Position numbers and translations under genes: made by a program. From positions 54,436,001 through 54,500,000 of the forward strand of contig CM034546.1 of NCBI GenBank assembly GCA_020055645.1: 64,000 bases of DNA, written 5' to 3'. The notes below the pieces were generated by a model. It was not told the DNA's origin. It made no database searches and saw only the letters and a program-made list of their open reading frames with translations. Shown in pieces: positions 27,933 through 39,907 of the stretch (its first letter is position 1; each line of letters starts with the position of its first letter). The DNA comes from Tomocerus qinae. Its lineage: Eukaryota; Arthropoda; Collembola; Entomobryomorpha; Tomoceridae.

Positions 27933-30270
27933 AGAGTAAAATGCTAAACGATTTCCAACCAGCGTATTTTCTAAATACTGCGACAGGTTCAGAATTCGTT
28001 TAGCCGGGTAAACTGAGAGACAAGAGCAGGGAATTTGGTTACAGTCACAATCAGAGTCTAATGTAAGGATACTTGCTCTGTTAGCGGGAGATATTAGAGA
28101 CCAATGATAATTGAGGACCTGTATAAAAAAAGAATCTCGCTGACACAAGTTTTCAAGTTGGAAACTTAGGAAACCAAAAAGAGTAACAGCGAATCAAAAA
28201 TGGGCCAGGGTGGTAAAAATAAATATTAGCCTAGTGTTAAATCTCCATAAAAACAAAATGAGTCTGACTGAGTTTGTATATAAATAATAACCTGCGAATA
28301 CACAGAACCGGCTTAAAAATTTTGTTTTGGGTCGATTTTAAAGAAAGTGTGGTCTTAAAACGTATTTTATGGTCAATGCGATATGCGCAAAAAAGTTGGC
28401 TGTTTTCAAACCTGATTTTTGCCATTCAATTAATTTTATTCCATCTTTTTTGACAAATAGTAGTCTAGAAGTGTCAAGAGTAGGCCTGCCGCCAGAGTAA
28501 GTTTTCGAGGGAGGCGAAACAAAAAGCAGTATACGTGCAAAATATTGTGTATTGGAGCAACGCGGGCAACGAAATCAATAGATTAGGTAGGCACATTAGA
28601 AGCACTTGGGCAACGGGTGAAATTTAAAAGTAATAGGTTACCGTGTTAATCGATTTAGTTCCCCAATTCGCAATAGTTCGCCTGGTGGGGAATTAAATGA
28701 ATAAATTTTAAAAATATGGCTCTCTAAATGTTTAATTCCCAAAGTAAGTGGTCAAACATGGGGCAACGGGATAGGGGCAATGGAGGCAACAATATCCCGC
28801 TGCCTAAATTCAGCCTAAGTTTTAAAAATCGAATTGTCACGCTTAAAAAGGTTCAACAATGCGGTTTTGTATTGAGTACATCAACTATAGGTTTCGGGTG
28901 TAGGAATGGAGGCTCTTTCGCACTTTGCAAACCTTTTCTGTCGCGACACTTTCCCAGACTTTTCCTAATATTTTCTAAATTATAAAAGGTGGTGCTTCCA
29001 TTTTCTCAGTCTGGAAAAGTGAAAGTGTCATGCAGAAAACATTTTTAAAGTCTGAAAGTCGCCTCCAAAAATGTCTCATCCACGACCCACATCCTCCTCA
29101 CTTATTTCTGAACTCGGTCTCGGAGCAATAATTTATAGTAGCTTATTACCCCTTACCTTTAATTTGCCACACAGTTATGTCTTGTACATAACATACCTGA
29201 AACAAGCGATGTTCGAAATAAAGTATAATACTGAGAAAACTAACCGCAAGACGGCCGTTTATGTCACATCGAATTCACATAGAATCCCACTGGAATGTAC
29301 GTACTGTTCTGATGACATCGGACGGGCCTGCAATTTCTTTTTTGGTCACCTGGGCGCCCAAAGTAGCGAAAGTCGATTTTTGCGAATCTAATGCCTGTTG
29401 GACGGCTTCGGCGCCCTAAACGTCTTTGTAAAGTTTAGATATAACATGTTAACTGTAATTAAAATAGGTGTTGTATTGCTACTCTGACCTAAGAAGTCAT
29501 GAGAAGTGGGCTATGTGCTGTAATACAGCAAACAATATGTTTAATGTCTACATAATATTAGATTATAGCTGTAACTTCTGATCTGTAGTAAGGCAGTCTG
29601 AGATGTGCTTTGACCAAGTTCACTTCTGCAATAAATTTACTAACCTCAACATTTCACAAACCCGTCTACTTAATTTTGATGCACTAAATGCATTATTATT
29701 AGAACAGTCTTACTTTGGGCGCCCAAAGTTCCATGCATGGGGCCATGGCGCCCAAATTCGGAGGACCTCCTCAAAGAAATTGTATACAGGCCAAACATCG
29801 GGTGACGTCACATCTCTATTGGCGATAAAAATATTTGCTAGTGTCCGACCGAATCTTCTCCTTATACTATCTTTGACTTTGAAAGTGGGAAACTTAATTT
29901 TCAACACCCTGAACAATTCGAGTTTGTTTATTTTGATTAAATTATGGGAATTTTTATTTGCTGAAAAAATGTCGCCGCGATATATTCTTTTTGTACACAG
30001 ATCCCTAATTATTATTGTTGCAAAATAAGTTTATTTGCTGGTTTGGATGGGATTGTACATTTGATAAATACCTAATTTGATTGGGCAATATGGCTTAGAT
30101 TTATTTTAGGAAACAGCGGTTGTGTTGTAGTTAGCGTCTAATTTAAATTGGTATAGGGCAGTTTTGAAGTAGAATTAAAAGTAATTTTAGCAAGGGGAAA
30201 AGGGTCGTATTTCTAGACTAGATTTTTCGGTGCGCAAAGCATGGTAAACATATTGGTCGGAAAGTCAGAT
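27933..30270. other. Intergenic or intronic DNA with small inverted repeats
   Basis: 28909-29063 is bounded by inverted GGAGGC...GCCTCC ends with imperfect arms. 29349-29760 is bounded by TGGGCGCCCAAAGT words in opposite orientation. The ORFs at 29071-29391 and 29603-30028 run across these repeats and have no recognisable domain, so I do not call them genes. Confidence 0.45.
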
Positions 30271-31871
30271 GGTAAGAGTAGTAGGGGGAGGACGTAGTAG
30301 GCCACACACTACGCCATCTTGGATTCTGAACGCTTGAACACTCAGCTACATAGCCTGCGGTACTGTGGAGTTACATGCACTAACTTTACTCTTATGCTTG
30401 GATAGTAGTCCTCACCCCACATTATCTTGAATTCTTACGCTTGCATACTTATCCTCATAGCCTACGGCTCTCATCAAACACAGTCACTAACCTAATCCCT
30501 TATGCTCGGATAGTAATCCTCACCCTCAGTGTATATTTGGATAGCCACAACCATAACCCAAGGCATTCATGATAGTACAGGTACCAATTTAACTCGTACA
30601 CTTGGATAGTAGCAGCCATACTCTGCGAAAATTTATTAATACATCATTCACAATTTAATGCTTACATATAATTAACGTGATACAATATAGATATATCGTA
30701 TTCATATATGCCTATCTATAAGGGTGGTTAATGTAAAATATAATAAATGACAATGCAAATTGGATCTCTTTGAATATCCAATGATAATGATGAAGACCAA
30801 TGTGTGTAGACACCACCTGATAATAATATTAATTTTATAATTTTAATTAAATAGATACAAAGTGTACACACATACAGACACGATAGTATAAACTAAATTA
30901 TATTAATTAATTATTATTGACTGTCGAATATTGGTTTTTATGTTTTAAGACGGACAACTTATTTAAAAATTTCGCAAGGATTTCGCTAAGAATAAAGTAC
31001 TGCTCAGGTATAAAATTTTTATGTTTGATTAGAGAGACCGATGGTCTGGATTATAATTAGTCGGTGGTCAGTGCGGTAATTGAAGTCCTTAGTATGCAAT
31101 AAATTATATTAAATGTTCAAATATTTTACCAACCGCAACAGTAACCGCAACAACCGCACCATCAACCGCAGAAATTTTATCAACAATTGTATTAAATACT
31201 GTATCAACAGTGTTATTTACAGAAAAAACACTTGTTATTTTATTAAGGTTATGTGAATTTATCAAAATAATTTTAAAAGTACACTCGAAAACAAAGTTCT
31301 ATATACCTGAGACTACATGTGCTTATGTAATGTACACTCCAATGTTTGGATGGTCAGAATAGTAGCCTGTGACAGTTTATTAATACATCATTGAAAATTT
31401 TAATGTATAAGGGGATTGGACGGGAGTAAAGAGAATAGCATGCAATGGACAAATGAAAAAGTTTTAGGTACCTAAGGGTACTTGGTAATCTCAAGTATTG
31501 GTAAACATCAACAGGTACACTGTAGTGTACATTACAAAGGTATACAAAAATGTACCTTTTAGGTATCATGCAATATTAATGCAACAGAAATAAGTTGTTT
31601 TCGACAATGTAGTAGAATTGAAACAATAGAAATGCTATGACATTTAATCAAATAATCCTTTCTCGGAAATTCCTTTACATAAAAGAATGTATCTTGTACG
31701 TCTGTTTCATTCACAACATATGACAAATGTCATTGCAACCGATTTAAATTTATATGAATTTAAATGCTATTGATGATAATTGGATGAAAATAAGTGAATT
31801 TTGTTCAATGTGTAATTATATTATTAATTGGTTTATTAATAGATTTTCATGATTATTTTAGATACAGATTT

Positions 31872-34211
31872 TTATTTAGTATTGAGTGCGTCAACAATTG
31901 GGAAAAATAACTTTTTCGTTAATTTAAATCCATCTTTTTCTGCTGCTTTTAGGATAGTTCTTAAAATGTCCAAAGACATATCCGTTAGTTCATCATCTCC
32001 ATTGTCATCATCTTCATCTCCATCATCAGTTTCGTCATCGTTATTATCAGATTCCTCGTCTTCGTCACTTTCACTATCATTTTCATCGTCACACAACTCA
32101 GATTTATCTTCACAAACTTCATCATGGCTTTTTGTGCAATTCAATAATGATTTTAGCAAATTTTTGCTAAGCTTAATATAATTAAATTCTGCATTATGAA
32201 CAATTCTTTGAAACATGTTAATGCATTCTGTTGTAAAATCTTCGTCTTCAGCAGAGTCAGCATTTGATTCTAAATTACTGTCACCTGAGTTAGATTCTTC
32301 TTCAGAACGATTATTTTGTGATAGGGGATAATATTTATTTTTAGGAGATTGTATTGTATTGTATTGTATTGTATCTTTATTAACTGAGAGGTTACAGGGC
32401 AGTTATAAAACTGAAATCAAAAACCGGAAGTACATCAGAAATAACAGATTTAAAGAATTTGTAGATATCCTTATAATTATTATAAACTTAATCAATTACA
32501 AGTAGGTAACAATTAGTAATTAACAATTGATTTGATTCTTCATATGAAGGGAATTTAACAAGTTAACAATTTGGGGTATCGTCGAATTTTCATACCTTTT
32601 TTTGATTTTTGCACTAAGGGGTTGTAACAGAAAACCTTTCACCTGTCTAGTGACTCGTTTTTCGTTTAAATAAGGAGGAGGCAATATTGCACGGAATCTA
32701 TCTGAATAGAATAGCTGTTTGCCAAAACATTCTAATAAACTCTTTCGCCGTGTGTCAAGTCTTTCAATACCAAGTATAGTACATGTTTCATTGTATTTAT
32801 TTTCTGTTATTTTGGAACTTATTACTATTGACAGGGCACGCTTTTGCACATCTTCTAACATATTACACAGGTTGATACTTAAAGCAGGACCCCAAACAAC
32901 ACATCCATATTCCAATATAGGCCTTATATAGCATGTATATGCATGTAATAGGTCGTTTGCGCAAAACCCAAATCTCTTAAGATTATGAAGTATATACATT
33001 TTTGCTGAGGCTTTTTTAGTCACATTTTCAATATGGGCGTCATACTTAAGGTTGCTTGAAATTGTAATGCCTAATAACTTGACTTTCTCTAGTCGCTGTA
33101 TTTCTATACCGTCAATTTCAAATTTCCAGTTACTACTTACTGACTTGTCTCGTGAAGGGTCGATTACAACATACCCACATTTTAGAGGGTTAAATGCCAT
33201 CTTTCTAACTTTTACCCATTCACACATGTCATTTAACATCTCTTGGCCTCTCGGTTCATTACCTTTGAGTATTACTTCGGCTACGGTCGTATCATCGACG
33301 AAACCAAAAATTGAGAAACCGTTACTTTTATATTTAAACTCAAATTCAATTAATATAGGGTTTATCTGTGCTAAAAAACATATAGGACCTGTTTTTGTAC
33401 CTTGTGGCGTGCCACAACTACATACCAAACTATCGGATACATTGTTACCACATTTAACCCTTTGTGTGCGATTTGATAAAAAACTGACTAGCCATAAAAT
33501 GGTAAATAAGTCAACTTTGCAGTTCTTATACAAGTAGTTAATTAGCAGTGAGTGTTCAACTAATTCGAATGCTTTCGAAATATCAAATAGGTACAGAATA
33601 ACCTTTGACCCTGCAACTTCAAGTGCTTTTAGCACAAAATCCATTAAACCTACGAGATAATGGATTGTGCTACACGCTTTTTGCGACCCAAATTGTTGTT
33701 CACTGACACTTTGCATTAATTTACTATTAATCCTAGGGTATATAACAGTTTCCATCAATTGTGCAAAAGGACTAGTAGTAGATATCGGACGGAGGTCATT
33801 AATTGACTTTACACTCTTAACTTTAGGTATCACAGTTACAGTAGCCTCTTTCCATACACTAGGTACAGTACAGGATTCAAAACTTAAATTTATTACATGT
33901 CCTACAATATAACATAATTCTAGCGCAAAACTCCCTAATAATTGATATTGGAATAGTATTAGGAGGTACCGCTTGATTGATAACTCCTTCAGAACGATAA
34001 TTTTGTGGGGATGATATTTGTTCTTTAGAGGATTGAAAGCGTTAGTAATCTGTGCGACTTCATCATCAGATTCAACGTCAGAATATTTCCTTTTACGACA
34101 ATTTTTACCCGTTAATGAACCTCCAGACTGCATTTTGCCATGTACTTCTCTTTGGTGACGGAATAAATTTCCATTATTATAAAAGCATTTTCCGCATACT
34201 TTGCAATTCAT
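31872..34211 (-). pseudogene. Zinc-finger/acidic protein gene of the left arm, split by a LINE
   Basis: The N-terminal part (from an ATG at 34211) carries a C2H2 finger, CKVCGKCFYNNGNLFRHQ..H, and a basic patch GKNCRKRK. The C-terminal part (ending 31872) is a strongly acidic Asp/Glu tract followed by LTDMSLDILRTILKAAEKDG. Compared with the right arm this copy has a 4-nt deletion near 34005 and the LINE insertion, but it keeps the downstream frame that the right arm has lost. Function unknown; a DNA-binding regulator of the element is a guess. Confidence 0.65.
32348..33974 (-). mobile_element. 5'-truncated CR1/Jockey-type LINE
   Basis: On the minus strand it begins abruptly at 33974 and ends at 32348 with four to five copies of TACAA, a typical LINE tail. 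It encodes the RT palm of a CR1/Jockey-group non-LTR element: NDLRPISTTSPFAQLMETVI, SEQQFGSQKACSTIHYLV, LYLFDISKAFELVEHSLLI, CSCGTPQGTKTGPICFLAQI, the FVDD active-site box, and the thumb LLGITISSNLKYDAHIENV with RPILEYGCVVWGPAL. Endonuclease and ORF1 are absent. It interrupts sequence that is continuous in the other arm, so it arrived after the palindrome formed. The RT frame is intact from entry to its stop at 32520. Confidence 0.9.
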
Positions 34212-34457
34212 TGTCAAAACTGTACTTGAAATGTAGTAATTGATACTTTGAGGAACGATCAGTTGTGTTTGGCTGCCAAATGTACAATAAAATAAATACA
34301 AAAAGTCATATCCGTTTTGTGTTTTCATATTTTGTAAGACAAAAGATACAATGCTGCATTATGCATTACAATACGATGTCATGATATCTATCAGTCGTGA
34401 AGAACCGCATTGCGGTTTTACGAACCGCTCTGCGGTTTTATGAACCGCACTGCGGTT

Positions 34458-34850
34458 TTACAAAACGCGATACAATGCGATGCGATTCAATACGATGCGA
34501 TGCGATGCAATACGATGCGATGCAATGCGATGCAATACGATGCGATGTAATGCGATGCAATGCGATGTAATGCGATGCGATGCAATACGATGTGATGTAA
34601 TGCGATGCAATACGATGCGATGCGATGCGATTCGATGCAACACGATGCGATGCAATACGATGCGACACTATATAATGCGATGCAATACGATGCGATGCAA
34701 TACAATGTGATGCAATACGATGCGATGCTATACAATGCGATACAATGCAAAGCTATACAATACACTGCTAATCAATACAATGCTATACAATACACTGCTA
34801 ATCAATACAATGCCATTCAATGTGATGCGACTCAATCCATGTAATAAATT
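34458..34850. repeat. Pentamer-based array (left arm)
   Basis: Degenerate tandem ATGCG, ATGCA, ATACG and ATGTA pentamers, mirrored in the right arm. All six frames are nearly stop-free in parts, giving meaningless HRIASHRI-type ORFs. Outward of it lie three copies of GAACCGCA(C/T)TGCGGTTTTA at 34400-34460. Confidence 0.9.
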
Positions 34851-34988
34851 TGATTCAGCCTTAAAAACCATTAAACATTGGACTAATGCTTGAAAAAAAA
34901 AAAGTGGTATGTTAAATAGTTAATTATATCACGAAACATCATTTATGGGTTACTTATCAATCACATGTCACAGGGCAGGTCACAGGTC

Positions 34989-35053
34989 TAGGGAGCTTGT
35001 GAGACACATAAAATAGCGGAGAAACGTCTACGATCGTTTCTGTTGGCTCTCTT
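34989..35053. other. 65-nt spacer at the palindrome centre
   Basis: The only unique sequence between the arms. It contains a small internal dyad, GAAACG...CGTTTC (35021-35040). If single-stranded, the element would fold into one enormous hairpin with this as its loop. Confidence 0.75.
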
Positions 35054-35199
35054 GACCTGTGACCTGCCTTGTGACATGTGATTGATAAGTAACCCATAAA
35101 TGATGTTTCTTGATATAATTAACTATTTAACATACCACAATTCTTTTTTCAAGCGTTAATCCAATGTTTAATGGTTTTTAAGGCTGAATCAAATTTATT

Positions 35200-35605
35200 A
35201 CATGGATTGAGTCGCATCACGTTGAATGGCATTGTATCGATTAGCAGTGTATTGTATAGCATTGTATTGATTAGCAGTGTATTGTATAGCTTTGCATTGT
35301 ATCGCATTGTATAGCATCGCATCGTATTGCATCACATTGTATTGCATCGCATCGTATTGCATCGCATTATATAGTGTCGCATCGTATTGCATCGCATCGT
35401 GTTGCATCGAATCGCATCGCATCGTATTGCATCGCATTACATCACATCGTATTGCATCGCATTACATCACATCGTATTGCATCGCATCGCATTACATCGC
35501 ATTGCATCGCATTACATCGCATCGTATTGCATCGCATTGCATCGCATCGTATTGCATCGCATCGCATCGTATTGAATCGCATCGCATTGTATCGCGTTTT
35601 GTAAA
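35200..35605. repeat. Pentamer-based array (right arm)
   Basis: Reverse complement of 34458-34850 with copy-number and base differences; ORFs in it are artefacts. Confidence 0.9.
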
Positions 35606-35830
35606 ACCGCAGTGCGGTTCATAAAACCGCAGAGCGGTTCTTCACGACTGATAGATATCATCACATCGTATTGTATTGCATAACACAGCATTGTATCTTT
35701 TGTCTTACAAAATATGAAAACACAAAACGGCTATGACTTTTTGTATTTACTTCATTGTACATTTGGCAGCCAAACACAACTGATCGTTCCTCAAAGTATT
35801 AATTACTACATTTCAAGTACAGTTTTGACA

Positions 35831-36548
35831 ATGAATTGTAAAGTATGCGGAAAATGCTTTTATAATAATGGAAATTTATTCCGTCACCAAAGAGAAGTAC
35901 ATGGCAAAATGCAGTCTGGAGGTTCATTAACGGGTAAAAATTGTCGTAAAAGGAAATATTCTGACGTTGAATCGGATGATGAAGTCGCACAGATTACTAA
36001 CGCTTTCAATCCTCTAAAGAACAAATATCATCCCCTTTCACAAAATTATCGTTCTGAAGGAGCCATCAATCTTCTAAAAAACAAATATTATCCCCTTCCA
36101 CAAAATAATCGTTCTGAAGAAGAATCTAACTCAGGTGACAGTAATTTGGAATCAAATGCTGACTCAGCAGAAGACGAAGATTTTTACAACAGAATGCATT
36201 AACATGTTTCAAAGAATGGTTCATAATGCAGAATTTAATTACATTAAGCTTAGCAAAAATTTGCGAAAATCATTATTGAATTGCACAAAAAGCCATGATG
36301 AAGTTTGTGGAGATAAATCTGAGTTCTGTGACGATGAAAATGATAGTGAAAGTAACGAAGACAAGGAATCTGATAATAACGATGACGAAACTGATGATGG
36401 AGATGAAGATGATGACAATGGAGATGATGAACTAACGGATATGTCTTTGGACATTTTAAGAACTATCCTAAAAGCAGCAGAAAAAGATGGATTTAAATTA
36501 ACGAAAAAGTTATTTTTCCCAATTGTTGACGCACTCAATACTAAATAA
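35831..36548 (+). pseudogene. Zinc-finger/acidic protein gene of the right arm, frameshifted
   Basis: Starts at ATG 35831 (an upstream in-frame ATG at 35714 also exists). It has a C2H2 finger (C-x2-C-x12-H-x4-H), the basic patch, a twice-repeated NLLKNKYYPLPQNNRSE-like segment and then an acidic region. A run of five T at 36181-36185, four in the left arm, shifts the frame; the C-terminal half continues in the frame of 36135-36548 and ends KLTKKLFFPIVDALNTK. The arm is uninterrupted by other elements. No family recognised. Confidence 0.65.
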
Positions 36549-38149
36549 AAATCTGTATCTAAAATAATCATGAAAATCTATTAATAAACCAATTAATAAT
36601 ATAATTACACATTGAACAAAATTCACTTATTTTCATCCAATTATCATCAATAGCATTTAAATTCATATAAATTTAAATCGGTTGCAATGACATTTGTCAT
36701 ATGTTGTGAATGAAACAGACGTACAAGATACATTCTTTTATGTAAAGGAATTTCCGAGAAAGGATTATTTGATTAAATGTCATAGCATTTCTATTGTTTC
36801 AATTCTACTACATTGTAGAAAATAACTTATTTCTGTTGCAATAATATTGCATGATACCTAAAAGGTACATTTCTGTATACCCTTGTAATGTACACTACAG
36901 TGTACCAGTTGATGTTTACCAATACTTGAGATTACCAAGTACCCATAGGTACCTAAAACTTTTTCGTTTGTCCATTGCATGCTATTCCCTTTACTCCCGT
37001 CCAATCCCCTTATACATTAAAACTTTCAATGATGTATTAATAAATTGTCACAGGCTACTATTCTGACCATCCAAACATTGGAGTGTACATTACATAAGCA
37101 CATGTAGTCTCAGGTATATAGAACTTTGTTTTCGAGTGTACTTTTAAAATTATTTTGATAAATTCACATAACCTTAATAAAATAACAAGTGTTTTTTCTG
37201 TAAATAACACTGTTGATACAGTATTTAATACAATTGTTGATAAAATTTCTGCGGTTGATGGTGCGGTTGTTGCGGTTACTGTTGCGGTTGGTAAAATATT
37301 TGAACATTTAATATAATTTATTGCATACTAAGGACTTCAATTACCGCACTGACCACCGACTAATTATAATCCAGACCATCGGTCTCTCTAATCAAACATA
37401 AAAATTTTATACCTGAGCAGTACTTTATTCTTAGCGAAATCCTTGCGAAATTTTTAAATAAGTTGTCCGTCTTAAAACATAAAAACCAATATTCGACAGT
37501 CAATAATAATTAATTAATATAATTTAGTTTATACTATCGTGTCTGTATGTGTGTACACTTTGTATCTATTTAATTAAAATTATAAAATTAATATTATTAT
37601 CAGGTGGTGTCTACACACATTGGTCTTCATCATTATCATTGGATATTCAAAGAGATCCAATTTGCATTGTCATTTATTATATTTTACATTAACCACCCTT
37701 ATAGATAGGCATATATGAATACGATATATCTATATTGTATCACGTTAATTATATGTAATCATTAAATTGTGAATGATGTATTAATAAATTTTCGCAGAGT
37801 ATGGCTGCTACTATCCAAGTGTACGAGTTAAATTGGTACCTGTACTATCATGAATGCCTTGGGTTATGGTTGTGGCTATCCAAATATACACTGAGGGTGA
37901 GGATTACTATCCGAGCATAAGGGATTAGGTTAGTGACTGTGTTTGATGAGAGCCGTAGGCTATGAGGATAAGTATGCAAGCGTAAGAATTCAAGATAATG
38001 TGGGGTGAGGACTACTATCCAAGCATAAGAGTAAAGTTAGTGCATGTAACTCCACAGTACCGCAGGCTATGTAGCTGAGTGTTCAAGCGTTCAGAATCCA
38101 AGATGGCGTAGTGTGTGGCCTACTACGTCCTCCCCCTACTACTGGTAAG

Positions 38150-39904
38150 TTTCTGGAGTTCATTGAAAGAAATTAGATAGTAATTAACATAGGTAGATAA
38201 GTTATTTATAGTGTAGAAGTAGAGCAGATTTAAGGTAGGTAGGAATTAGTTACAGGAAAGATAAGACTCGAGATGGCGTCCAAATTTAGGCAAATTCTAT
38301 TGGGCAATGTCATATGAGAATAAGTTAGATAGTATTCTTACAATCTTACATTATTGTTTCTTAAGTACACATTATAATTGTTACCACGTTTATATATAGT
38401 TAATTGCATATTTTATACTGTCCCTATTACTAATTTATGTTCACAATGCTTAAGTTGCAGGGAGATAGAAAACGATAAACTAGGCTATAATATTGTGATA
38501 TATATGACTTAACTGGCTTAGGAAAATGTTACCTTTAGGTTGCAATAATATATTTCAAAAAATTGAAAAGAAATTTGGAAATTTGTTAAATTAGAAAGTT
38601 TCAGCCAGCATTGTTAAGGGGGCGCGGTAGTTGTAGGTTTTCCATGTGTTGTCCTACTCAAGGAAATCATGGATAAGTCACCTAATTTTCAAACAATCTC
38701 GGATAGTTAGTCTCCAAATTTAGACTGAAGACCCTGGAGGGTCACAAGTATATACATATTATGATTTTGACCTACAAAGATCACACCTATCCTACCAAAA
38801 AGTTTTTTTTTTGGCGGGATAGGTTCATATATTTTTTAAAATAACTAACCTTTTTGAACAAACCGGAAACTTGTGACCCTCCAGGTCCCTGTACGAATAT
38901 TAGGTAAAAAAATCAAGATTGAAACCGGATTTTTCTTTGATTTCCTAAAAAAGTAAAATTTGAATGTTTTTGTATTCAACTCAATGTAAATCCATCGAGT
39001 TCATGGCAAATTTTGCTAGATATCTCGACGGAGGGTTGCACCCCCATAAGTAATAAGTAATAGTCTATAATAAGATAACCGTAGCTATTTATACTAAATG
39101 TGTTCTACTCACTCTGCTACTTTAATTTACCAATGACGATCGCTAGCATTGTGGCATAATAGTAGAGTTCTCTCTATTCTGTATAAACAAGCACGTATTT
39201 AGAAGGGACAGAGTCCCTTCCCTTAATCCGGAAAAATATATTTTGATTTTGGTTAACAGTCACAAAATATATACCTAATATACCATATTTTTTCCAAATC
39301 TAGGGGCAACGGAAGGAAACACGAGCAATTGAGGTAACGAGAACCTGTTGCCTAAATAAATTCATCATTAAAACAATTAACTAAATATTTTATTTTGTCT
39401 TGTTCACTTACCTGCTTTTCGATGCATCCTAATAGTTTTTTTAAACCAGTCCACAATGATGAGCACCCATTTACTATTAATTAAAATTTATTAGTTAGAG
39501 AGCTGCCAAATAACCACCAAAATAATTAGCTTAAATACGTTTCTGTTTGTCTGTTCGAAGAATTGAAGAAAAATTTAATGTTTCATGACAATAAAAAATA
39601 CTGAAATTTACCCTATTAGTATTATACAAAATAAACAATTCACCGATTTGTTATATTTTCTGGATAAGGCTGGCATCTAGAATTTTTATTAAGGGTAGAG
39701 GCAACCAAAAATAATCACAAAAACAGGACATGTTCGAACGAAGTCGAAGCCCGAAAAAATGTTTTCATTTTTGGGGAAAACTTTTTCACTACTATTTCTC
39801 TTCTACTATTTTTATCTGTTTAAGAGGACCTTAGCTGCGAAACGCCCATAGAACAGCTCTTTAGGTCACATTAATAATTAAAATGAACCGAAAGCTAAAA
39901 ACGG
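38150..39904. other. Unassigned DNA with one 160-bp inverted-repeat element
   Basis: 38730-38888 has inverted ends GACCCTGGAGGGTCACAAG / CTTGTGACCCTCCAGGTCC, a MITE-like hairpin. A fragment CAAGCACGTATTTAG near 39190 resembles hAT left ends seen elsewhere in the window. Nothing else recognised. Confidence 0.5.
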
Positions 39905-39907
39905 TCA

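Larger units (their letters stand above)
30277..38143. mobile_element. 7.9-kb giant palindromic element with 6-bp TSD
   Basis: GGTAAG flanks the element at 30271-30276 and 38144-38149. The left end AGTAGTAGGGGGAGG is the complement of the right end, and the arms stay complementary inward to 34988 and 35054, leaving a 65-nt spacer. The left arm is longer because a LINE sits at 32348-33974. From the ends inward each arm has degenerate tandem units of about 120 bp (GGATAGTAGTCCTCACC words), a non-coding stretch, a zinc-finger/acidic protein gene and an array of ATGCG/ATACG pentamers. AG...CT ends, a 6-bp duplication and very long inverted repeats are Polinton/Maverick traits, but no Polinton enzyme is present, so the class is inferred. 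Confidence 0.8.

Noticed and set aside
29603..30028. 141-codon ORF as a gene
   Set aside because: It crosses an inverted-repeat element (GGGCGCCCAAAG ends) and has no domain or homologous pattern.
31849..32181. Serine-rich plus-strand ORF, and its mirror at 36239-36571
   Set aside because: Antisense shadows of the acidic Asp/Glu tract in the palindrome-arm gene.
34438..35624. Many overlapping ORFs of HRIASHRI or MRCDAMRC type
   Set aside because: Pentamer arrays read in all frames; no protein-like composition.
30277..38143. Assembly artefact (collapsed inverted duplication)
   Set aside because: The arms differ by many substitutions, a homopolymer difference and a LINE in one arm only, and a 6-bp duplication flanks the outer ends; still worth checking with reads.
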